64,000 nucleotides of DNA from Nibrella viscosa (lineage in GTDB: Bacteria; Bacteroidota; Bacteroidia; Cytophagales; Spirosomataceae), in assembly GCF_039541875.1 (NCBI RefSeq), contig NZ_BAABHB010000004.1, positions 62,001-126,000 of the forward strand, in the 5' to 3' direction. The position numbers and the translations under genes were made by a program. How positions within the stretch are numbered: the first letter of the stretch is position 1; every line of letters starts with the position of its first letter. The notes below the pieces were generated by a model. It did no database searches. It saw only the letters and a list, made by a program, of their open reading frames with translations, and was not told where the DNA came from. Shown one piece after another: positions 16,005 to 24,400 of the stretch.

Positions 16005-17355
16005 CCAGCCTTTTCAACTGTTGCTGGATAAAGTCTTTAGACAGCCAGTTGGTGCCGATCATCACCCCCTCGATGTTGCGGGTCTGGCTGATGTCGCGCA
16101 GCGGATTGCCGCTCAGCAGCACCAGATCCGACACATTGCCGGTCTTGACCGTGCCCCAATCGGGTTTGTTAAAGAACCGGGCCACGTTAACGGTGCCCGT
16201 GCGCAGCGTCTGGTACGGCGTCAGTCCGGCATCGACCATGTACTGCATTTCGTGGTGAATGGAAAAACCCGGTACGTTAAATACCTGGGGCGCATCGGAG
16301 CCCAGCAGCAGTTCAACCCCATTATCCTGACAGGCCTTGATGAGCTGCCGGCGAATCTGCAGAAACTTCTCCGCCCGCTCCTTCCTGAAATTAGGGTTGT
16401 TGTTGTAGTTGTTTTTGGCGTTCACCCAGTTCCGGACCTCCTCCGGCTTCATGTACTTCATCTCGGGTGCTTTGGCAAAATCATCCGCCGACTGCGGAGA
16501 CAGCCACCGCTCCGCCAGCGCCTGCGTGGGCACCACCCGGATGTTTTTATCGTGCAGCGCCTTCATCAGCGCCGGTATTTTGGCGGGATCGGACCGGTAG
16601 CCGATCCAGGCCCCGAACAGGCCGGTTTCCTGTTCTACCAGCGTATCGCTGCCGGGCGTGATGGCTTCCACAAATCCGTCGAGGTGATCAATGGAGGCAT
16701 ACTTCGCATTGATGGCCCGCCAGACACCCACGTTGAACGAAACGTGCCCGGCAAACGGAATACCTACTTCGTTGGCGGTGCGGGCAATGGCCGGGAACGT
16801 CTCGCGGGTAAGGCCGGGATGCAGTTTCAGAAAATCATACCCGGCCTGCTTCTGCCGCCTGACCATCTCTGCCCCCTGCTCGGCCGTTTTGACACTCTGG
16901 CCGCTAAAGGAGGGGCCGGAGCTGTAAAAATGCGGTCCCAGAATCTCCCCGCTGTTAATTTTGCTCCGTAGCTCCAAATGCCTCGGATGGCCAAGCATAC
17001 CCCGGATGGTGGTGATGCCATTGGCCAGGTACAGCATCAGCACATCCTTCATCGGCTCAATATCATCAATAGGCGGCACGTGCGCGTGAATCTCCGCCCA
17101 GCCCGGCATCAGGTATTTTCCTCTGGCGTCGATGACCAGGGCGTTATTGCCATACCTGACCCGGCCCTCATTGCCAATGGCCGTTATCTTCCCATCCCGC
17201 ACCATCACCGTCTGATTTTCCAGTACCCGCTCCGCATCCATCGGTATGACATTCACCGATTTGAAGACGATTTCACGCTGGCGGTTGCTGACGGGCTGCT
17301 GGGCCAGGGCTGCTTGAGCCAGCAGAAGAAGGGTTAAAAGAAGTAGGGGGCGCAT
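15994..17355 (-). CDS. Secreted amidohydrolase-family metal-dependent hydrolase
   Basis: Protein of 453 residues with a signal peptide (about 1-18). The amidohydrolase barrel shows H90 and H92 (EIHAHV), a KLHPG segment that may supply the bridging Lys, a histidine in AGHVSFN, another in IDHLDG, and the final Asp in GSDAP. These are the usual five metal and catalytic ligands. Related periplasmic enzymes are imidazolonepropionase- or prolidase-like. The substrate is unknown. The final LERQ codons overlap a kinase remnant, so the 3' end may be rearranged. Confidence 0.85.
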   Translation of the reverse strand: MRPLLLLTLLLLAQAALAQQPVSNRQREIVFKSVNVIPMDAERVLENQTVMVRDGKITAIGNEGRVRYGNNALVIDARGKYLMPGWAEIHAHVPPIDDIEPMKDVLMLYLANGITTIRGMLGHPRHLELRSKINSGEILGPHFYSSGPSFSGQSVKTAEQGAEMVRRQKQAGYDFLKLHPGLTRETFPAIARTANEVGIPFAGHVSFNVGVWRAINAKYASIDHLDGFVEAITPGSDTLVEQETGLFGAWIGYRSDPAKIPALMKALHDKNIRVVPTQALAERWLSPQSADDFAKAPEMKYMKPEEVRNWVNAKNNYNNNPNFRKERAEKFLQIRRQLIKACQDNGVELLLGSDAPQVFNVPGFSIHHEMQYMVDAGLTPYQTLRTGTVNVARFFNKPDWGTVKTGNVSDLVLLSGNPLRDISQTRNIEGVMIGTNWLSKDFIQQQLKRLERQ

Positions 17356-17486
17356 GGTGTATGATTTATCAGGTTAGGGAATTAGTGGATGTTTCCCCTA
17401 ATATAAATCTTGTTTGGTATACATCACGAGAAAAATTCTTACTTCGACAGGAATGCAAGTTGAAAGCAGACCAGGTTTAGAGAACA

Positions 17487-18293
17487 TTAATCTAAGCTGA
17501 CGGGAAGACGAATGAGGACATTCACGCCAGATCCGTTTGCCGATGTGTATAAGCAGTGTCCTCCAATCAGTTTGACGCGCCGGTGGATATTGTGAAGCCC
17601 AATGCCTGACCGTTCTGCTTCCCGGGTCATTATGGTATCGTAGTCAAATCCTACTCCATTATCTTCATACCCTAACGTAAATTGTTGTGGATGGTAACTT
17701 AGCACTACTCGTATTATGTTTCCTTTAGAATGCTTTATAGAATTGTTTAACAATTCCTGCACAATTCGAAATAAAATAATTTCCCGCTCATTCCCCAAGG
17801 TATAAAGGTCCCCCTGTAAGTTCAACGACGTCTTATAGCGGTTGGTTTTCTCGAGCCTTAGCAGTTCATGACTAATACTTTTTGATAGTCCGGTTTGTTG
17901 AACAAAATCCCGGTCTAAACTTTTGGAGAGTAACCGTAGCCCCGTAATAGATTGATCGATCAGGTCACACGTCTGCTTCAGGATTTTGTTGGTCTCCTGA
18001 TGAGATGTGATTTCTTCCAAAATGCTTAAATTAAGTTTAGCGACGGAAAGAATTTGGCCTATGTTATCATGGATTTCCTGACCTACAGCCTGCATTGTGA
18101 GATTTTGTGTCTCTATTTGAGATTGTAACATTTCTTGACTAAACCGTGCCTTCAGGGAAGCCTCTTCTGCTCTGTGCTGAGCCTGCTTTCTGTTAAAAAA
18201 GAACAGGAACGATACGACAAAGAATGCCATACTCAGGAAAATAACTGTTCCCAAAACAGCTACTACAACGATGGAGAAGCTTTCTTCCTGCAT
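17487..18293 (-). CDS. Membrane-anchored sensor histidine kinase
   Basis: Protein of 268 residues: one N-terminal membrane segment (about 7-33), a short coiled coil (36-66), a NarL/LytS-type dimerisation helix with H75 in GQEIHDNIGQ, and a HATPase domain with N183/N184 (ELLNNSIKHS), DNGVGF (211-216) and SGIGLHNI (229-236). It has no sensory domain of its own. The gene overlaps the 3' end of the multi-TM gene by 31 bases, so the two are probably co-translated and form a split receptor, with the multi-TM protein as sensor. No response regulator lies nearby. Codon use is more AT-rich than in the flanking genes. Confidence 0.88.
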   Translation of the reverse strand: MQEESFSIVVVAVLGTVIFLSMAFFVVSFLFFFNRKQAQHRAEEASLKARFSQEMLQSQIETQNLTMQAVGQEIHDNIGQILSVAKLNLSILEEITSHQETNKILKQTCDLIDQSITGLRLLSKSLDRDFVQQTGLSKSISHELLRLEKTNRYKTSLNLQGDLYTLGNEREIILFRIVQELLNNSIKHSKGNIIRVVLSYHPQQFTLGYEDNGVGFDYDTIMTREAERSGIGLHNIHRRVKLIGGHCLYTSANGSGVNVLIRLPVSLD

Positions 18294-18904
18294 AATACAG
18301 CCTTTACAAACATCAGATAAAGGAATATATTGAGAAGTGGATTGATCGAAAATAAGAGTTCGCTAGCTTTAGGGTTAACTTTATTTAATGTGTTTACAAA
18401 GCTTATGATAAAAAAAGTACCTGACCAGAAAACGAGGCTGCCTATGCTAATCCAGAACAATGGTTCACTCTTTATGTCAAATACTTCATTCCGCTCATAG
18501 GTTTCTTTGAGGTAGTAGAGCAACATGGCTATAATTAAACAGCCGCGAAGGTTAAAGATATAATAGTGCGTGTTATAATTCAATGCAAAATAGTAGAGCA
18601 GGCATATAACAAAATAGAAAACGATAGAAATTTTGATTAGCATAGCCACAAAGTGGTTTCGTATTTCGCTAAGGTAGAGTAGCGCAATAAAAAAATATTC
18701 TATCGGCCCAAAAAGTATATATACATGTTGGAACTTTAGCCCGCTGATGCGTAAGTATTCAGAGCAGGCATCCATTAAAAGCGTTAAGCTTAAATAAATC
18801 CAGGCCCAGGAGAACGGTGGTTTCTGCCGCTGCCGGTAAAAATACCCGACAACGGCAGAAACGATTAACGCACAGAAGTAACTTATCAATAAAACATTCT
18901 GCAT
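18263..18904 (-). CDS. Multi-pass membrane protein, probable sensor partner of the kinase
   Basis: Protein of 213 residues with six or seven predicted helices (about 3-21, 31-50, 58-78, 84-108, 117-133, 150-172 and 180-203). No known domain was recognised. The GPIEYFFIALLYLSEIRN segment resembles membrane proteins that precede histidine kinases in other Bacteroidota. The kinase overlaps its 3' end, and the 135-residue gene lies 17 bases upstream, suggesting one transcript. By analogy with 7TM-type receptors it may detect a small ligand and pass the signal to the kinase. That role is inferred from gene order. Confidence 0.7.
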   Translation of the reverse strand: MQNVLLISYFCALIVSAVVGYFYRQRQKPPFSWAWIYLSLTLLMDACSEYLRISGLKFQHVYILFGPIEYFFIALLYLSEIRNHFVAMLIKISIVFYFVICLLYYFALNYNTHYYIFNLRGCLIIAMLLYYLKETYERNEVFDIKSEPLFWISIGSLVFWSGTFFIISFVNTLNKVNPKASELLFSINPLLNIFLYLMFVKAVLCRKKASPSL

Positions 18905-18921
18905 AACTATACTCCTAAAGT

Positions 18922-19329
18922 CTATTTTGGAAACACCTTAGAAGAACCATTGCTTGGGCAGCAGGCAACAGCTAATAGGGCTAAATTACCAGCAGTAAAA
19001 GGTGGAATATTTCCTTTATTAATAATCTCGTGGTTATCACGATTAACACCAATAAGAGCTACTGTAAATTTGCCGTTATCATCAAAGCCTGGAAAAATAC
19101 GTAATGATACACACTCAGGAGACTTTACTATTGTTTGAATAATTTCTTTGTCAAAATCGAGAAATTGAGTGAATGCTTCTTTAGAAATAAGTGGGGAGTC
19201 AAAGGCTTTATTCCAGGAGTCAACTACTCGGTTAAGATGTTCCCACGCTTCAGCTGCTACATCGGGAGTAGAAATAATGCCCCCAAATTCTGCTTTTCGA
19301 TATTGATTGTCTTCGCAAAATGTCGTCAT
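18922..19329 (-). CDS. Conserved-looking small protein with C-terminal Cys-Cys motif
   Basis: Protein of 135 residues with no signal peptide or membrane segment. The N-terminal half is helical. The centre, VSLRIFPGFDDNGKFTVALIGVNRD (in part), looks like a beta hairpin, and the tail ends in VACCPSNGSSKVFPK with adjacent cysteines at 123-124. Similar small proteins with an L-R-I-x-x-G ... L-V-G-V-D core and a cysteine-containing tail occur in other Bacteroidota, but no function is known to me. It precedes the multi-TM protein and kinase by 17 bases. A role as ligand, modulator or metal binder is speculation. Confidence 0.65.
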   Translation of the reverse strand: MTTFCEDNQYRKAEFGGIISTPDVAAEAWEHLNRVVDSWNKAFDSPLISKEAFTQFLDFDKEIIQTIVKSPECVSLRIFPGFDDNGKFTVALIGVNRDNHEIINKGNIPPFTAGNLALLAVACCPSNGSSKVFPK

Positions 19330-19447
19330 AAAAAATTAGAGATAAAAAATTTATAGAAGTCTGTTAACGTTTGCTAAAGGTGTGCTATATCAGGATACGC
19401 AAGTAAATTGCAGCAAGAACGATACAAACGAATTAAGGTACCTGTAT

Positions 19448-20272
19448 TTATCGTGGCTTCACTATTAAAAATTCTGTATCGTCTTCTACAAAGTCTTTAG
19501 TGTCTTTTGTGAAACTTTCTGTTTGAGGGTTTATCCCGTTCAAATTGAAGTTATATGGCTGTACAACTACACTGCCTGATAAAATATTTTTCTTTATACC
19601 AAGGAGCCTAAACAACGGTGTTGAGTTCTTGCTGCTCAACATTTTGAGCACATTACCTGACTGCGTTTTTACAGAAAAGTTTAAATCTGCGTTTCCTAGC
19701 TCAACTTTTCCTATGTTGCCATCTGCGTTTACTTGCAACTCTACTTTTGAGTTTGAACTTTGCGAAATAATATAATCTGCATAAGGGGCTTCGACAATAG
19801 AGAATATCACACTGTAATACCATTTCCAGGTTCCTTTTTTGTATGCTTCCAGTATTTTTTGCCCTAAACTTTCAGGACCATCAACATTTCTTATACGAGA
19901 TTCAAAAGTCTTCTCGGCTTTGAGGATAAAGGAGCCCTCCTGTGAAAAATCAATACCTACGCCAGCTTTGCCTTGGGGTAAATTTGGTAAATTTGGGTCA
20001 ATCTCACCAGCCACTTTAAAGTTTATAGTTACTCCTTTGTTGGAGACCAGATCCAGAGGAGTTGGATCTTCATCAACCTCAACGTCTGTAGCTGGGTTAA
20101 AATCTATTCCTAAGTCTTTTAATGTTGTTAACGGCTGAAAGAAATAATTGTCAATTAGCTGACCTACTACACCAAGTGAAAGTTTTTGGTTAGGTAGCCA
20201 ATTCGCATAATAAAGCTTAGTTTGCTTCCGGATGCCTTTGGTATAAAGCAGGGGCAGATTGTTGGTTGACAT
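19448..20272 (-). CDS. Uncharacterised 274-residue protein, possible gasdermin-like fold
   Basis: No signal peptide and no helical membrane segment. The sequence alternates polar and hydrophobic residues, indicating many beta strands: VTINFKVAGEI (81-91), KAGVGIDFSQ (102-111), SVIFSIVEA (154-162), KVELQVNADG (176-185), GKVELGNADLNFSV (188-201) and SGSVVVQPY (232-240). A helix lies at about 135-147. The order of strands, the single helix before a YYSVIFSIV strand, and the STPLFRLLGIKK segment (217-228) recall the gasdermin N-terminal domain. So does a roughly 35-residue acidic tail that could act as a removable plug. No cysteine or adjacent protease, both usual for bacterial gasdermins, was found. 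This is a by-eye resemblance only; an unrelated beta protein is equally likely. Confidence 0.35.
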   Translation of the reverse strand: MSTNNLPLLYTKGIRKQTKLYYANWLPNQKLSLGVVGQLIDNYFFQPLTTLKDLGIDFNPATDVEVDEDPTPLDLVSNKGVTINFKVAGEIDPNLPNLPQGKAGVGIDFSQEGSFILKAEKTFESRIRNVDGPESLGQKILEAYKKGTWKWYYSVIFSIVEAPYADYIISQSSNSKVELQVNADGNIGKVELGNADLNFSVKTQSGNVLKMLSSKNSTPLFRLLGIKKNILSGSVVVQPYNFNLNGINPQTESFTKDTKDFVEDDTEFLIVKPR

Positions 20273-20808
20273 AAGTAGATTGGGTTAAATGGTTTATTGG
20301 ATTTCTGGGATGAATAACGGCAGGGTACATTAGTTACAAAATTGTCAGGCTTAGAAAAGCATTAGCAGATTGAAACAAACTAGCCACTAGCCTTACAGCG
20401 TACAGGTGGCAAATACAATCAATACTGGCTGGCGTTTAAAACGTAACTAAAAATTTGCTTTAGTAGCAAAATATGCAAAATGACAACTTGGATCATTAAA
20501 ATGGGACTCCTCTTCAGTAAATTAAGTAATTTGCTAAATAGCAGCAAATTAAATGTATAGTTGTGTGTGAACGGTATATTTCTGTTTCTTTATTAGGCTT
20601 GTGCGAAGATAAAAGACATTTTAAACCTCCGCTACGGGAAATTTCACGAGAATTGCTGGGAATAGCACGGTGTTTTTGCTGCCCCAGACAAAGACTATTT
20701 AATAGGGGTGTTTGACTATCTGCAAAGGATTCGCTCCAGATGTCAGGTATGCGTTATGAGTTAAGTCCCTGACATGTTTGATGTAAATCGGGGTAGCCTA
20801 CAAGTAAA
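20273..20808. other. AT-rich intergenic stretch with two related hairpins
   Basis: No gene was recognised in these 536 bases. Two hairpins share the TTTGCT/AGCAAA arm: TTTGCT (20454-20459) with AGCAAA (20465-20470), and AATTTGCT (20528-20535) with AGCAAATT (20543-20550). They lie 180-280 bases upstream of the start of the 274-residue gene, which reads away on the minus strand. The base composition differs sharply from the GC-rich flanks. Confidence 0.5.
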
Positions 20809-21306
20809 TCATAGGGATCCATTCAGCACGGAGTCAATCGGTGCTTGTTGCCTGTTTGGCTGTTGTTTTGGTGATTGCTGCTGTGGGGAGCCTGGCTGGG
20901 TTCCGGGGAGGGCAGAGCCGTCGTAGTAAGGACGCTGGTAGGGATTGTTGACGAACTCGACGCCGGTAATGAAGTATTTGGTGTCGCCGTTCCAGGGCAG
21001 ACGCACGAGCTTTTCTTCGTAGTGCAGCGTAATGCGCTGGCCGGTCTTCACGGCCTGGTTGATTTGCTGCGCCACGGAATCATCTTTGACGGAAAATTCA
21101 AAGAACTGGGGTGTAAGGGAGCCGGTTTCGCCGGAGAAGCCGCCGACGTTCAGGATACCTTCCCAGGTTTTGAAGACATAGCCCCGGCGGCTGAACTTGG
21201 AAACGGTGCCGGCGCGTTCGCCGTCGCTGTAACTCCAGGCGGTGAGGTACCAGAAAATACCAAAAACAAACAGGAAAAATATCAGGAAGAAGATGCCGAG
21301 TCTCAT
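20809..21306 (-). CDS. Single-pass membrane protein of unknown function
   Basis: Protein of 165 residues. One N-terminal membrane helix (about 3-25) is followed by a beta-rich domain with YVFKTWEGILNVGG, FEFSV, ITLHYEEK and a YFITGVEFV strand. A Pro/Gln-rich tail (TQPGSPQQQSPKQQPN) follows. This matches a small conserved family in Bacteroidota that is often mislabelled as 6-phosphogluconate dehydrogenase. No enzymatic motif is seen. The topology suggests the domain is periplasmic. The gene is divergent from the large surface protein gene. Confidence 0.6.
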   Translation of the reverse strand: MRLGIFFLIFFLFVFGIFWYLTAWSYSDGERAGTVSKFSRRGYVFKTWEGILNVGGFSGETGSLTPQFFEFSVKDDSVAQQINQAVKTGQRITLHYEEKLVRLPWNGDTKYFITGVEFVNNPYQRPYYDGSALPGTQPGSPQQQSPKQQPNRQQAPIDSVLNGSL

Positions 21307-21393
21307 GGGTATAGGTGCTTAGTTGGGATGCTTCGCAAATGAACAAAATATTTGGAATATGCTACAGGGTTAACCAGCTATTTACCCGGGTAG

Positions 21394-21422
21394 TTTGCCG
21401 AATTTGGACTGCAATAACTTTG
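21394..21422 (+). promoter_or_regulatory. Candidate promoter of the large MG2/plug protein gene
   Basis: TTTG (21394-21397) and TAACTTTG (21415-21422) match -33 and -7 elements with a 17-base spacer. A second TTTG at 21403-21406 is closer than usual. The first ATG candidate is at 21469 and the preferred one at 21496. Confidence 0.5.
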
Positions 21423-21495
21423 TCTGCCATCAAATTGGGTATATTAGACGGTATTTTCCGGGAGTTTTATGACTTGTACGATCCCTGACCTGACC

Positions 21496-24400
21496 ATGAA
21501 CTATGTACGTCACCTCCGCCGGCTGTTTATAATCGTCGGGCTTTTCTGTACGGACATCCCGCCTTTGCTGGCACAGACAACGGCCCAGACCACTACGCTG
21601 ACCGGGCGGGTGACCGATGCCGCTACGGGGGAGGGGCTGCCCTTTGCCAACGTTTTCATTAACGCTACCACCAAAGGCACCACGACCGATGAGCAGGGGC
21701 GCTACCGCCTGACTGGAGTGCCCCTGGGTACAGTCGAACTGGTGGCCTCGTACCTTGGCTATCAGCCGGCTAAGCACGCGCTGCGGCTGGAGGGTACGCA
21801 AGTCCGGGAGGTGAACCTGGCGCTGAGCAGCACCGGCGTTACATTGGATGCGGTTACCGTGAAAGTGAAGAAAGATAAAACCTGGCTGCGACAGATGCGC
21901 ACATTTGAGCGGGAACTGCTGGGCGGTGGGCCGTTCGGCAGTCAGTGCGAAATTACCAATAGTCAGGTGGTTTCGTTTACCGAGGAAGATGGCCACCTGA
22001 AAGCGCAGGCCCCGGAGCCGCTTGTAATTGAGAACAAAGCGCTGGGCTATATACTGCGCTATGAGGTGCAGCATTTCGATTACAACAAAGCCATTACCTA
22101 CTATGCCGGCAACAGCCGGTTTGAGGAAATGCAGCCGGAGAACCCAAAACAGGCCGAACGCTGGCGGCAAAACCGGCTTACGGCTTATGAGGGCTCTCTC
22201 CGGCACCTGATGGCTAGTCTGGTAGCCGGTACGTTCGAGCAGCAGGGCTTTCTGGTGTACCAGGTCAATCCGGCTATTCCGCGTACGATGGACCGGCCAA
22301 CCCTCCTGCGAGACGTTGGCCGGCGACTCCATCCCGTCAGCCTGGCTACGCTGATCCAGCCGGGGCGGTTGCCGTTTGAGCGTAGGCTGGTATCCGCAGC
22401 TCCGCTGGAAATCTTTTATACACGTATTAATGCCCGCACGTCGCCGTATGCCGATGTGGCCTACGCCTGGTCGCAGATGGTGCTGCCGCAACGGACGCTG
22501 GAGATGACCACCGACGGCTGGATTACGCTGCCCAACAGTATGGAAGTGAAAGGCTACCTCGGCAACGAGCGCTTAGGTAACCTGCTGCCCGCCGACTGGA
22601 AACCGGAAGCGAAGCCGGCAACCGGTAGTGAGCAGCCGGCAGGGGAGGGGCTGATAGTGGCGGCCGACCGGCGGCTGGATTCGCTGAACCGGACCTGGAC
22701 CCAGAACCATACCCGCCCAACCCCGGCCGTGTACGTGCAGACCGACAAATCGCTGTACGTAACCGGCGACCGGCTGTGGCTGAGTGCGTATGTGCTGGAT
22801 GCGGCCTCGCACCGGAAACTGGATGGGGACGATGCCCTCCATGTCGATCTGGTAGCACCCGACGGCAAGGTGATTCAGCACCAGTGGCTGCGGGTGGCCG
22901 ACGGACGCGCTACGGGCGATTTCCGGTTCTCAGACACGCTGGCCACGGGCACCTACCGGCTGCGGGCGTATATCGACGAAGAGCGGGTACTGCCCCGTCC
23001 TGCGTTTGAGCGGACGCTGTCGGTGTATAATATGGTACGGGGAACGGCTACCGTAAAAACGATGGGGGCGGATAGCCTCGACGTGCAGTTTCTGCCGGAG
23101 GGTGGCCGCTGGATAGCCGGTTTGCCGATGCGGCTGGGCTATAAACTCGTTGGCAAAGATGGACACGGCAGGGCTGCGTCCGGACGGATTCTGGATGAGC
23201 AGGGGCGCGAATTTGCCACCTTTATCAGCAATGCCGCCGGCTTAGGCAGTATCGTGGTTACTCCGGAGGCAGGCCGTATGTACCGGTCCGAGGTTCGGCT
23301 GGGGGCCGTTCGGCAAACGACAGCGCTACCGCCGGTCGAAACGGAGGGTATTTGCCTGACGGCGGATATAGTGAGTGATACCAGTTTGCTTGTTCTGCAG
23401 GTGCAGGCATCGGCCCGCTACAAAACGCAGCCGGTGTATCTGACGGTGCAGAGCCGGGGCCTGCTGCTGCATCAGGCAAAAGTGCAGTTGCAGGATGGGA
23501 AGGCCCGGTTGTTGGTGCCGGTCGCTAAACTGCCCGAGGGCATAGCCCAGGTTACCCTTTTTGATGCCCAGGGGCACCCATGGGCCGAACGGCTGGTGTT
23601 TGTGCCCGAAAAGATGGCTCCCGTGGCGGTGAAGCTCCTGCCGGACAAGCCGGTCTACAAACCTCGCGAACGGGCCCGGCTCGATCTGACCCTGCATGAA
23701 GGGATGAATCCGGCACCGATGGGCTATTTCTCCATAGCCGTGACGGATGCCGGTCAGTTGCCGGACGATAGCGCAGCCGCCACCATTCGGACGCATCTGC
23801 TGCTGACGGGCGATCTGCGCGGTAACGTGGAACAGCCCAACCGGTATTTTCACGACCGGCTACCCGCCACCCGTAGGGCCCTCGACGATCTGCTGCTCAC
23901 CCAGGGTTGGCGACGCATTAGCTGGGCCGGTGCCGACGCGCTTACCGATACCGTTGGTGGCATTGTGTTGAGCGGGCAGGTGCTGGATGAAAAGCAGAAA
24001 CCCATTCCGTACGCCGAATTGCTCATTTCGTCGCTGAATACCAGACTAGCCTTCTCCAAATCGGTTGGTGCCGACCGCGACGGCTTTTTCCGGCTGAACG
24101 GACTGGCCTTTGCCGATACGGCGCGGCTGGTGGCCCAGATTATGGATACCCGCCTGAAGCCGCTGAAAGGAAGTATTGTGCCGGAAAGGCCCGAAGCACT
24201 CTTTGCCCGTTCGGCGATCCGGACCCAGCCACCCGACTGGTCGCTGCTGAAAGGACAGCTCGAAGCGGCCCAACTGCGGCAGCAGGCCGATCCGGAGCTG
24301 TACCGCGATAAGCAGGCCAAACTGCTGAAGGAGGTGGTGGTGCGGGGTTTTAAGCCGGTGGAGCGGCCGGAGTATGTGCAGCGGGTCAGCATTCACAACA

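Noticed and set aside
15847..16971. 374-residue plus-strand open frame
   Set aside because: It is antisense to the amidohydrolase and lacks protein-like features; the real gene is on the minus strand.
21430..22491. 353-residue minus-strand open frame
   Set aside because: It lies opposite the well-supported MG2/plug gene and has the arginine/proline/glutamine-rich look of a shadow frame.
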